Made by a program: the position numbers and the translations under genes
Notes under the pieces: model-generated
Databases searched by the model: none
What the model saw: only the letters and a program-made list of their open reading frames with translations
What the model was told of the DNA's origin: nothing
Origin: an uncultured Collinsella sp.
Lineage (GTDB): Bacteria > Actinomycetota > Coriobacteriia > Coriobacteriales > Coriobacteriaceae
DNA length: 44,419 nucleotides
Direction: 5' to 3'
Assembly (NCBI GenBank): GCA_902464485.1
Contig: CABQJJ010000011.1
Location: forward strand, 1 to 44,419
In this document: positions 34,820 to 42,145 of the stretch, piece by piece
Numbering within the stretch: position 1 is the first letter of the stretch
How the letters are laid out: each line of letters opens with the position of its first letter

Positions 34820-35404
34820 TTAGTGATGCACCGGCGTCATGGTGCGCTCGAACAACGCATCGACCACATCGGCCATCTCGGAGCGACGCTCGAGGTCGTG
34901 ACCCGACTCCCACCATATCGTGAAAAGTCGAATAATGCCGCCGGCGACAAACTCAGACGTCGTCTCGAGTGACACGGGGGCCAGGGCATCCTCGGCAAGC
35001 ACGTTCATCACACGTTCGCGGATGGAGCGGGCAATGCGGTCGCAAATAACGTTGGTCAACATGCCCGACATGCTGCTTGCCAAAATGTTATCCATGAGCT
35101 GCTCGTGCGCCAGAATCAAATCCATGGCATCGTCCAAAATCGCGTGTCGAAGCGTGCGCACGTCCTCTGCAGACACTGCGCCGGCCTCATCGGGCTGTTT
35201 TTGCGGCAAGCCCGACATGAGCTCATCGATATAAAAGGCGAAATAATCGTTTTTATCGCGAAAGTGCTTATAGAACGTCGTGCGGCGAATCATGGCCCGG
35301 TCGCAAAGCATAGCAACCGTCAAATCCTCAAACCGATACTCTTCCAAAAGCTCGGTAAAGGCATCGAACAGGGCACGATAGGTTTTCTTGATGCGAAGGT
35401 CCAT
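34820..35404 (-). CDS. TetR/AcrR family regulator, DhaS-like layout
   Basis: A 194-residue protein from ATG 35404; the frame is open far upstream but without other protein-like sequence. The DNA-binding domain covers residues 1-60 (RIKKTYRALFDAFTELLEEY, LTVAMLCDRAMIRRTTFYKHF, DKNDYF). The C-terminal domain resembles the TetR C-terminal region found in dihydroxyacetone-kinase-linked and related regulators of Gram-positive bacteria. Its first Met is preceded by a distant GAGG, so the start could be at ATG 35416. It ends 4 bases after the tRNA-Ser gene on the opposite strand and diverges from lemA. A candidate operator overlaps the lemA -10 box. Confidence 0.82.
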   Translation of the reverse strand: MDLRIKKTYRALFDAFTELLEEYRFEDLTVAMLCDRAMIRRTTFYKHFRDKNDYFAFYIDELMSGLPQKQPDEAGAVSAEDVRTLRHAILDDAMDLILAHEQLMDNILASSMSGMLTNVICDRIARSIRERVMNVLAEDALAPVSLETTSEFVAGGIIRLFTIWWESGHDLERRSEMADVVDALFERTMTPVHH

Positions 35405-35541
35405 CCGTATCGCCATCCTCAAGGCGTAGACAGCATTCCTTAATTTGTCGCATATCTTACACCTGTACCGCCCGTTCGATATTGGCGCCCCCTCCCTGGT
35501 TGAAACATAACGCTTACCGGAAAGTTCGGCACCGTCAAGGG

Positions 35542-35573
35542 TTGTGGGTATACTAGATACGCTATACCAACAA
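35542..35573. promoter_or_regulatory. Inverted-repeat operator candidate over the lemA promoter
   Basis: TTGTGGGTATA (35542-35552) and TATACCAACAA (35563-35573) pair at 10 of 11 positions around 10 bases. The left arm contains the start of TATACT (35549-35554), a good -10 box for lemA, with a weak -35 candidate TCGGCA 17 bases upstream. Control by the divergent TetR protein is inferred from position. Confidence 0.5.
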
Positions 35574-35615
35574 CGGCCGGCGCAAAACGCCGCTGCCATT
35601 CGAAACGGAGACATC

Positions 35616-36167
35616 ATGGCTACCATCATCATCGGTATCGTTGTTGTCGTTGTGATTGTCTGCGCCATCGCCGGCATCTACAACAACATGGTCACCAAGC
35701 GCAATCGCATCGATAACGCCTGGCAGAACATCGACACGCAACTGCAGCGCCGCAACGACCTGATTCCCAACTTGGTGGAGACCGTCAAGGGCTACGCCAA
35801 GCACGAACAGGACACGCTCGCCGCCGTGGTCAACGCGCGCAACGCCGCCGTGAGCGCCACCACCCCTGAGGCCAAGATGGAAGCCGACAATGTGCTGACC
35901 GGTGCGCTGCGTCAGCTCTTTGCCGTGGCCGAGGCCTACCCCGACCTTAAGGCAAACACCAACTTTACGCAGCTTCAGGCATCGCTCGAGGATACCGAGA
36001 ACAAGGTGAGCTACGCGCGCCAAAGCTACAACGACTGCGTGCTCAGCTATAACAACGCCATCCAGACGTTCCCGGCCGTTATCTTTGCCGGCATCTTCCA
36101 GTTTAAGGAGCGTCAGGGCTTCGAGGCAGCTGAGGCCGCCCGCCAGGCACCGACCGTCAAGTTCTAA
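35616..36167 (+). CDS. lemA: LemA family protein
   Basis: A 183-residue protein from ATG 35616 behind ACGGAG. An N-terminal membrane anchor (IIIGIVVVVVIVCAIAGIY) leaves most of the chain in the long LemA helical bundle. Family motifs are clear: NRIDNAWQNIDTQLQRRNDLIPNLVETVKGYAKHE (begun at residue 29), AVAEAYPDLKANTNFTQLQ, and the C-terminal FPAVIFAGIFQF. LemA proteins are widespread in bacteria with no settled role and are often linked with envelope or DUF2207 genes. Here it stands alone between a TetR gene and a strong terminator. Confidence 0.95.
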   Translation: MATIIIGIVVVVVIVCAIAGIYNNMVTKRNRIDNAWQNIDTQLQRRNDLIPNLVETVKGYAKHEQDTLAAVVNARNAAVSATTPEAKMEADNVLTGALRQLFAVAEAYPDLKANTNFTQLQASLEDTENKVSYARQSYNDCVLSYNNAIQTFPAVIFAGIFQFKERQGFEAAEAARQAPTVKF

Positions 36168-36207
36168 CAATCACGGCCGAGTCTTAAGCCAGTTCATCAA
36201 CCCTTTG

Positions 36208-36240
36208 GGGTCCAAGGCACAAACCTTGGACCCTTTTCTT
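36208..36240 (+). terminator. Terminator of lemA
   Basis: GGGTCCAAGG-CACAAA-CCTTGGACCC followed by TTTTCTT. A second GC-rich hairpin (GCGCGGCC-AAAA-GGCCGCGC, 36254-36273) follows without a T run. Confidence 0.88.
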
Positions 36241-36326
36241 ATCCACGCACAACGCGCGGCCAAAAGGCCGCGCACCATCTTTATTCAGATCTATATTGCC
36301 AGTAACGGCAGCACCGAGGTAACGCA

Positions 36327-36451
36327 GGCCCGAGGGCAACCTACCTTTCCGGCGCACTCCGCAGGACGAAAGAACCTCCGCCGCACGAAGTGCGCAGCGG
36401 AGGTTCTTTCATGTCCGAGGACGCGCCGGAAAGGTAGGTTGCCCTCGGGCC
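36327..36451. repeat. Nested palindrome with 29 bp perfect outer arms
   Basis: Outer arms at 36327-36355 and 36423-36451 are perfectly complementary over 29 bases. Inside, GAAAGAACCTCCGC (36368-36381) pairs with GCGGAGGTTCTTTC (36397-36410), and the loop itself pairs again (CGCAC-GAA-GTGCG). Total length is 125 bp, next to the 128 bp nested palindrome at 25649. Part of the inner flank (CCGCA...CGAAAGAA) resembles the 65 bp element. It begins 16 bases past the ilvE stop and may act as its terminator. Confidence 0.9.
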
Positions 36452-36467
36452 GGACATACAAGGCAGC

Positions 36468-37520
36468 TTACGCGACGGTGTAAACCCAGTTGTGCTTGTC
36501 CTCGACCGCACCGGACTGGATACCAGTCAGGGTCTCGCGGAGCTTCTTCATCACGGGGCCGATCTCGGTGCAGCCAGCCGGGAAGGTCACGGTCTCATCG
36601 GCACCATAGACCTTGTTGTCGATCTCGCCAACCGGAGAGATGACGGCAGCGGTGCCGCACAGGCCGCACTCGACAAAGGTGCCGGCCTTGACCTCGGCCC
36701 ACTCGACGGGGCGCTGATCAACGGTCATACCCAGGTCCTGAGCAACCTGAACGAGCGAGCGACGGGTGATGGAGGGCAGGATGGAGTCGGTGTGCGACTG
36801 CGGAACGACGAGCGTGCCGTCCTCCTTCACAAACAGGACGTTGGCGCCACCGGTCTCCTCGACATAGGTGCGGGACTCGGAGTCGAGATACAGGTTCTCG
36901 GCATAACCCTCGCGGTGAGCCTCCATCGTGGGCTTCAGGGACATGGCGTAGTTCAGGCCGGCCTTGATGTTACCGGTGCCGTGCGGCGCGGCGCGGTCGT
37001 ACTCGGAAACACGCAGCTTGACGGGCTTGAGGCCGCCCTTAAAGTACGGACCGACCGGAGTCACGAGAATACGGAACGTGTACTCAGGAGCGGGAGCCAC
37101 GCCGATTACGTCACCGGAGCCGATCATAAACGGGCGCACGTACAGGGTCGCACCGGAGCCGAAAGGCGGAACCCAAGCGGCGTTGGCAGAAACGACCTGC
37201 TTGACGGCCTCAACGAACTTGTCCTTGGGGAACGGCGGCATCTCGAGGCGCTGGGCAGAGTTATACATACGCTCAGCGTTCATATCGGGGCGGAAGCAGA
37301 CAATGCTGCCGTCCTCGGCGGTGTAGGCCTTCAGGCCCTCAAAGACCTCCTGGCAGTAATGGAAGATGCCTCCGCACTCGGAGACGTGCAGGGTGTGGTC
37401 GGTGGTCAGGCCGCCCTCGTCCCACTCGCCGTCCTTCCAATGGGCCTCGTAGCTGTAATCGGTCTTCATGTAGCCAAAGCCGAGGCTACCCCAATCGATA
37501 TCCTTCTTCTCGACAGTCAT
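36468..37520 (-). CDS. ilvE: Branched-chain amino acid aminotransferase
   Basis: A 350-residue protein from ATG 37520 behind AAGGAG. It is a fold-type IV PLP enzyme of the BCAT II form: FHYCQEVFEGLKAYTAEDG near residue 48, the PLP-lysine region GTGNIKAGLNYAMSL near 175-190, YLDSESRTYVEETGGANVLFV near 205, and GTAAVISPVGEI near 295. It carries out the last step of leucine, isoleucine and valine synthesis and the first step of their breakdown, using 2-oxoglutarate/glutamate. The upstream frame continues 49 codons but has no protein-like features. A TACAAT -10 candidate (about 37678-37683) gives a leader of about 150 bases. Confidence 0.95.
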   Translation of the reverse strand: MTVEKKDIDWGSLGFGYMKTDYSYEAHWKDGEWDEGGLTTDHTLHVSECGGIFHYCQEVFEGLKAYTAEDGSIVCFRPDMNAERMYNSAQRLEMPPFPKDKFVEAVKQVVSANAAWVPPFGSGATLYVRPFMIGSGDVIGVAPAPEYTFRILVTPVGPYFKGGLKPVKLRVSEYDRAAPHGTGNIKAGLNYAMSLKPTMEAHREGYAENLYLDSESRTYVEETGGANVLFVKEDGTLVVPQSHTDSILPSITRRSLVQVAQDLGMTVDQRPVEWAEVKAGTFVECGLCGTAAVISPVGEIDNKVYGADETVTFPAGCTEIGPVMKKLRETLTGIQSGAVEDKHNWVYTVA

Positions 37521-37855
37521 ATGTCGCTCCTTAACATACACAGTTGCATACTCGCGAACCCGCACGCAAGGACCGAGGCCGGCCGCGTCGCAACGTCGCA
37601 CGCCCGGAGCGTAGAGCCGGACGGGACACGCGAACGGTATCAAAGCCGATGGCACGTCGATTCGCATGCACGAGATTGTACTCCCCGTACGCGTCTGATA
37701 AAACGCTTTTCTTTAACTAAGTAAAGTATTTTCATTTGCTTCGGAATTCATCGGGGTAAATAGGCATCCTCCAAGCCGCGGCGCCCACTCACCCCATGCG
37801 CCCCGCGGCCGCCCTATCGATATACTCTAAAGTCGAGACGATGATTGGAGCCCTC
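37521..37855. promoter_or_regulatory. Divergent region between ilvE and the helix-turn-helix gene
   Basis: It holds the probable ilvE promoter (TACAAT near 37680, minus strand) and a roughly 150-base GC-rich leader. I could not identify a T-box or a branched-chain amino acid leader peptide in the leader. An imperfect CTTTAACTAAGTAAAG palindrome lies at 37711-37726, and a TATACT box at 37820-37825 serves the rightward gene. Confidence 0.4.
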
Positions 37856-38308
37856 TTGGCAACTCAGAACAAACGCGAACACTTGACGGAAGACCTGCTC
37901 AAGCGGCTGTTAGCCAGTTCGAGCATCGACGCCTATCTTGACGAAGGCGAAACCGTCGACCAAACGCTTCCCTCGTACTTGCGCTGCCTCATCGACGAGC
38001 GCCGCATCAAGCGCTCGGACGTCGCACGCAACTCGGGCCTTAACCCAACCGTTGTGTACGACATCTTTGCCGGCAAAAGCCGCCCCGGCCGCGACCACGC
38101 CATCATGCTGGCACTCGGCATCGGCTGCACGCTTCGAGAGACGCAGCGCCTTCTGAGACTCGACAGCGTCGCCGAGCTTTGGTGCAAGGATCGCCGCGAC
38201 GCCATCGTCATCTGGTGCATCGAACGCGGCATGAGTCGCGCTTGCACCGATGACGAGCTCTACCGCTTGGGCGAAAAAACGCTTTTGGGGACCAACCCAC
38301 TCAAATAA
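37856..38308 (+). CDS. Helix-turn-helix regulator of unknown target
   Basis: A 150-residue protein. I chose TTG 37856 because GGAG is 5 bases before it; an ATG five codons earlier has a weak site. The central part (residues about 45-105) is an XRE-like domain: IKRSDVARNSGLNPTVVYDIFAGK then RPGRDHAIMLALGIGCTLRETQRLLRL. The N-terminal EHLTEDLLKRLL and C-terminal Cys/Arg-rich segments are not recognised. It is encoded 132 bases ahead of the Ser/Thr kinase on the same strand. Two identical palindromes precede the kinase and the lipoprotein but not this gene, so it is the obvious candidate to bind them, as an inference. Confidence 0.75.
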   Translation: MATQNKREHLTEDLLKRLLASSSIDAYLDEGETVDQTLPSYLRCLIDERRIKRSDVARNSGLNPTVVYDIFAGKSRPGRDHAIMLALGIGCTLRETQRLLRLDSVAELWCKDRRDAIVIWCIERGMSRACTDDELYRLGEKTLLGTNPLK

Positions 38309-38356
38309 ACACCCACGTCCGCACGAGCCCCGCAGCGCTATCCTCTCCATACGCGA

Positions 38357-38373
38357 TTCAGTTGCCAACTGAA
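38357..38373. promoter_or_regulatory. Palindromic operator candidate upstream of the kinase gene
   Basis: TTCAGTTGCCAACTGAA is a near-perfect 17 bp palindrome ending 67 bases before the kinase start. The same TCAGTTGSCAACTGA core recurs at 40119-40133. Confidence 0.65.
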
Positions 38374-38440
38374 CAAACAAAACGATCGTTGTCATATCAT
38401 TCTTGGAGCATTTGCCCAGCTACCATGAAGGGAGGACGGA

Positions 38441-40084
38441 TTGAACGACAACCAGCTCATGCATGCCATGAGTCTTGACGACACCTATCGCGTCGAGCAG
38501 GTGCTCGCACGCGGCGAAGACGGCATTACCGAACTCGTCACGATTGACGGAGCCGGTCCCTTCGTGCGAAAGAAGATTCGACAAGAGCTTGCCCGCCGCA
38601 ATGTATGGTCGGCACTCACAGAATGCAGCTCGCCCCGCCTTCCCCGCATCGAGGCGACCTACGAACTACCCGAGCACTTTGTTGTCGTCTACGACTTTGT
38701 GCCGGGTCGGTCGCTTTCCAAAGTTATCAAAACCGATGGGCCGTTGATGCCGGAAGAGGCGACATCGCTTGGCATCGAGCTTTGCGAGGCGGCCGAGGAG
38801 CTCCACAGACACGGTATCGTCCACCGTGACATTTCCCCCAACAATATCGTGGTTGCCGCAAACGGCGCACACCTCATCGACCTTGGCATTGCCCGCATGC
38901 GCGTCGAAGGGGCAAGCAAGGACACGACCTCCCTCGGAACTTGGGGGTTCGCCTCGCCCGAACAATACGGCTTTGCCCAGACCGATGCGCGAAGTGATGT
39001 CTACTCCATCGGACGCGTTCTTGGCTTTGCGCTTACGGGTGTCCGGCCCGATGATGAAACCTACGAGCAAGCGCTTAAGTCGATTCTTGAACATGCACCC
39101 GCGGAGCTTGTCCACGCCATCACGCGCGCCTGCTCGTTTGAGCCAAGCGCGCGGTTCCAGTCTGCGACCGAGATGGCAGAAGTGCTCGCCGGCTCGCCTC
39201 GACCGGGAAACGACAAGGCATCCTCTGACACAGGTGGGCAAACCGGCCATGCCCAAATGGCGGCTGGTACGCATGCGCCTAAGCGCAACCCAAGCAAAAG
39301 CAGGACGCGGACCTTTGGAGGCTTGTTGCTAAAACTGGCACTCGTCACCGCGATGCTTGCCGGGCTGATGGCAGTCGGCGCGATTGCCATCTCGACGTTC
39401 CACGCCGACCGAGAAAGCAACAACGGGCCCACGTCCTCATCGCAAGCCGGCCAGTCTGGCGGCGTTTCGACATCCAAAAAAGCAAATTCGGCAAGCGATA
39501 CCAACCACTTGTCCGCCGAGCTCTCAATCGCGGAATCAGGTTGGTCGGTTGATGGGCACGGATACGTCCACTTTGGCATCGGCCTTAAAAACTCCGACGG
39601 CCCTGCCGCTATCGCATTTCCCACCATTAAGGTCTACGGATACGACGCGGACGACAACCTGATCTTTACGGATGAGAAAACCTACAGCGCTATCGAGCCC
39701 GGCCAGACCGTCTATTTTGGCGATCAGACGGGAAACGGCACCGCTCCCGCGCGCGTTGAGTTCGAAACCGTCACACCCAGCGGCGTTGCACTTGCCACTG
39801 CCACCGAAGCACCGGTGTACGAAATTATCGATAGCACCGAGTCCGCTGGGGCAGACGGCATGCAGTCATTCTTGGCAAAGCTCAAACTCCAAAGTGCTCC
39901 GAGCGATTTTGATAAGACGCAGGTCTTTCTATCGGCTATTTTGCGCGACAAACAAGGCAAGATTATTGCCGGCTATAACAATTTTTGCGACTGCCCCGCC
40001 GTCGGCTCGACGACTCCTGTTTCGATCGACGTCGACAATCCGCCCACGCACGCAAGCTGCGATATTTACGTAGCCCAGTGGTAG
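38441..40084 (+). CDS. Membrane Ser/Thr protein kinase with extracellular sensor region
   Basis: A 547-residue protein. TTG 38441 follows GGGAGG by 5 bases. The kinase domain (about 10-260) has the ATP Lys in VRKKI, HRDISPNNIV near residue 128 (catalytic loop), DLG in place of DFG near 147, GTWGFASPEQ (activation/P+1 region) near 168 and YSIGRVL. The glycine loop is weak. After a Ser/Lys-rich linker comes one membrane helix (about 288-312, LALVTAMLAGLMAVGAIAI). About 235 outer residues follow: a Ser-rich stalk and two beta-sandwich-like parts similar in style to FxLYD domains. There are no PASTA repeats in it; the next gene supplies PASTA-like repeats on a lipoprotein. It probably phosphorylates cytosolic targets in response to an envelope signal. 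Confidence 0.88.
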   Translation: MNDNQLMHAMSLDDTYRVEQVLARGEDGITELVTIDGAGPFVRKKIRQELARRNVWSALTECSSPRLPRIEATYELPEHFVVVYDFVPGRSLSKVIKTDGPLMPEEATSLGIELCEAAEELHRHGIVHRDISPNNIVVAANGAHLIDLGIARMRVEGASKDTTSLGTWGFASPEQYGFAQTDARSDVYSIGRVLGFALTGVRPDDETYEQALKSILEHAPAELVHAITRACSFEPSARFQSATEMAEVLAGSPRPGNDKASSDTGGQTGHAQMAAGTHAPKRNPSKSRTRTFGGLLLKLALVTAMLAGLMAVGAIAISTFHADRESNNGPTSSSQAGQSGGVSTSKKANSASDTNHLSAELSIAESGWSVDGHGYVHFGIGLKNSDGPAAIAFPTIKVYGYDADDNLIFTDEKTYSAIEPGQTVYFGDQTGNGTAPARVEFETVTPSGVALATATEAPVYEIIDSTESAGADGMQSFLAKLKLQSAPSDFDKTQVFLSAILRDKQGKIIAGYNNFCDCPAVGSTTPVSIDVDNPPTHASCDIYVAQW

Positions 40085-40118
40085 GGCCGCGGCGCCGTTC
40101 GCCGACAGCATCTCCGAT

Positions 40119-40133
40119 TCAGTTGGCAACTGA
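40119..40133. promoter_or_regulatory. Palindromic operator candidate upstream of the lipoprotein gene
   Basis: TCAGTTGGCAACTGA is a 15 bp palindrome lying 60 bases before the lipoprotein ATG. It shares its 5' neighbour GAT with the copy before the kinase (GATTCAGTTG). Confidence 0.65.
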
Positions 40134-40193
40134 GGAATCCAATCCTCCTCACCACGACAATATCTATGTCGGGACATCGAAGGAAGGATTTCC

Positions 40194-41042
40194 ATGAACA
40201 GAACTCTTATCATCATCAGCCTCGCAAGCTCATTGGCGCTTGCGATGAGTGGTTGCTCGGCTCCAGCCCAAACAGGCTCAACCGCAACCCAAGAAGAAGC
40301 ACAGAAAGCCGAGTCATCCGCTCCGGTTAAAATCAAATCGTCGGATGACCCCCACATTCAATATGTCAAAAACTATGTCGGGATGAATGCGCGCCAGGTG
40401 GGCTATACGGCCCTCGATGAAATGCGACACGATCACTATGGAAACGGTACGCTCAAAATCGTGTTCGTCACGCCGGATGGTTCCCATATCGACCTAGGGT
40501 CGGACGAAAACGATTGGGATGATTCCGCTCTTCAAGACTGGAAAGTCGTCTCGCAGAGCCTTGACCCCAATACCGAGTTTACCTATACGTTCACGAGCGA
40601 CTCGGACGGCGAGGATACCTCCCTCGTTGCAACACAAACCATTGATGAAATCGTGCTATCGGTCTGCAAGGTTGGCGGTTCAACAAAGAAGGCCGTCAAC
40701 TCAACCAAAGTAAAACCCGCCACAGACAAATACACCTATTTCATTAAAGACTATGTGAACAGAAATCTTGCAGACTGCGGCTACCTCTCCCTCGGCGGCA
40801 CCTTCAACGACTCCTATGGCCCAACCTATATCAAGATCGATATTGTTTCTGAAGATGGCGCCTATGTAGACCCGAGCGACTCATCTTCCCTTGAAAGCTA
40901 TGTGGTTGTCTCCCAAAACGTTGCACCCAACTCCGAGCTCAAATTGGTCTACAGCACAGATTCCAATGGAGAAGAGTACTCAAACTTGGTTAGCTCAAAA
41001 TCAATCGATTCTGTCGCATTGACCGTTAAGAAAATTAAATAG
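40194..41042 (+). CDS. Lipoprotein with two PASTA-like repeats
   Basis: A 282-residue protein. The signal peptide ends in LAMSGC, giving lipidation at Cys21. A Ser/Glu-rich linker leads to two homologous repeats of about 100 residues (about 58-165 and 180-282). Each starts YVKNYVGMNARQVGY or YFIKDYVNRNLADCGY, then a D-YG-LKI strand, PDG or EDG, a VVSQ...PNTE or PNSE turn, a TDSxGE turn and a final ID-VLTV strand. The order (a V-G-M helix start, then VVSQ and a P-N-T turn) recalls PASTA domains, which bind peptidoglycan fragments or beta-lactams in PknB-type kinases; the match is loose. It follows the kinase by 109 bases and has the same palindrome in front. ATG follows AAGGAAGG. Confidence 0.78.
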   Translation: MNRTLIIISLASSLALAMSGCSAPAQTGSTATQEEAQKAESSAPVKIKSSDDPHIQYVKNYVGMNARQVGYTALDEMRHDHYGNGTLKIVFVTPDGSHIDLGSDENDWDDSALQDWKVVSQSLDPNTEFTYTFTSDSDGEDTSLVATQTIDEIVLSVCKVGGSTKKAVNSTKVKPATDKYTYFIKDYVNRNLADCGYLSLGGTFNDSYGPTYIKIDIVSEDGAYVDPSDSSSLESYVVVSQNVAPNSELKLVYSTDSNGEEYSNLVSSKSIDSVALTVKKIK

Positions 41043-41068
41043 CTCCGAATAGCTATTAGCGCACAAAA

Positions 41069-41110
41069 GGGCGCCGCCGCGAGCTCACTCTGCTCGCGGC
41101 GGCGCCCTTT
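41069..41110. terminator. Bidirectional terminator between the lipoprotein and dedA
   Basis: GGGCGCCGCCGCGAGC / GCTCGCGGCGGCGCCC, a 16 bp stem with a short loop, followed by TTT on the plus strand and by TTTT on the minus strand. It serves the two converging genes. Confidence 0.88.
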
Positions 41111-41192
41111 GCCATAAAGCCAAATCGCGCGCCCATATTTAATGGGCGCTATTCTTGTCGGCACCTATTTGAAGAGTCACAACAGGCGCAAA

Positions 41193-41840
41193 CTAGGCGT
41201 TGCTCTTGCCCAGCTTAGCCTTAACCAGACCGACCACGGTCGGGATAATCGATACGGCAACGATGCCGATGATCAGCAGCTCAAAGTGCTCCTGCACAAA
41301 GGGGATGCCGCCAAAGAAGTAGCCCAGCAGCGTAAAGACCGTCGACCAAGTGATGCCGCCCAGCACGTTAAAGATCACAAAGTTGCGCCAGTGCATTCCG
41401 CCCATGCCGGCAATGAAGGGCACAAAGGTGCGGATAAACGGGAAGAAGCGGCCGAGGAAGATGGCCAGGTGACCCCACTTGTCCAAAAAATCCTCGGACT
41501 TTTTGATACGCTCGGGCGTCATGGCCTTGACCTTGCCCGAAGCGATGATTTTTTTGCCAAAGAAGTGACCGATCATAAAGTTGCACTGGTCGCCCAGGAT
41601 GGCAGCAGCCCATGCTACGGCCAGCAGGGCCACGATGTTAAAGCCACCGTTGTGAGCAAAGAAGCCCGAAGCAAACAGCAGCGAATCGCCAGGGAGGAAC
41701 GGGAAGAATACCACGCCCGTCTCGATAAAGATGATCAGGAACACGCAGCCGTAGGCCATAAGCGGGCCGGCGGCAATCCAACTGGCGATCGCGGTGCGCG
41801 GATCCTTAAGCAACTCGGCGATAAAATTGATGAAACCCAT
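41193..41840 (-). CDS. DedA family membrane protein
   Basis: A 215-residue protein. ATG 41840 was used (AGAGG 9 bases upstream). The DedA/SNARE-associated core is clear: ETGVVFFPFLPGDSLLFASGFFA near residue 40, GDQCNFMIGHFFGKK near 85, FLGRFFPFIRTFVPFIAGMGGM near 128-150 with the conserved R-x-x-P pattern, then two closing membrane helices. DedA proteins are implicated in lipid carrier (undecaprenyl phosphate or phospholipid) translocation and in membrane potential upkeep. No operon partner is visible. Confidence 0.93.
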   Translation of the reverse strand: MGFINFIAELLKDPRTAIASWIAAGPLMAYGCVFLIIFIETGVVFFPFLPGDSLLFASGFFAHNGGFNIVALLAVAWAAAILGDQCNFMIGHFFGKKIIASGKVKAMTPERIKKSEDFLDKWGHLAIFLGRFFPFIRTFVPFIAGMGGMHWRNFVIFNVLGGITWSTVFTLLGYFFGGIPFVQEHFELLIIGIVAVSIIPTVVGLVKAKLGKSNA

Positions 41841-42085
41841 GAAGTAAAACCTCTCAGTTGCGGGCGCGGACACGTCCAAGTTGACCAGTATACGGTTGCG
41901 GTGCCCCCTCGTGCGCAACCCCACAAAAGCATGACTCCATTACCAGCAAGTTTGCATAACTGACACCTGTTGTACAAAGCAAAATTGGACTGCGCCCTGA
42001 GTCCCTCTGGCCTGTTTAACAAAATCAGCCCCTGCCAATCGAAGCGAACAATTCACTTTGTTGGGCTGCCCGCCGTAATGCAATT

Positions 42086-42115
42086 AAAAAAGCCGGAAGA
42101 CAATTGTCTTCCGGC
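42086..42115 (-). terminator. Terminator of the Ltp/coiled-coil operon
   Basis: Minus strand GCCGGAAGACAATTGTCTTC then CGGC, a perfect palindrome followed by TTTTTT, 30 bases after the stop codon. Confidence 0.88.
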
Positions 42116-42145
42116 AATAGCTTGAAGGACGGCTTTTTGCAGCGG

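Noticed and set aside
35405..35677. N-terminal extension of the TetR protein at 34820
   Set aside because: The added 91 codons read through the lemA start and promoter region, contain Thr/Met runs without protein character and lack a ribosome site.
37521..37667. N-terminal extension of IlvE
   Set aside because: The 49 extra codons have no similarity to aminotransferases. A strong AAGGAG precedes the internal ATG at 37520.
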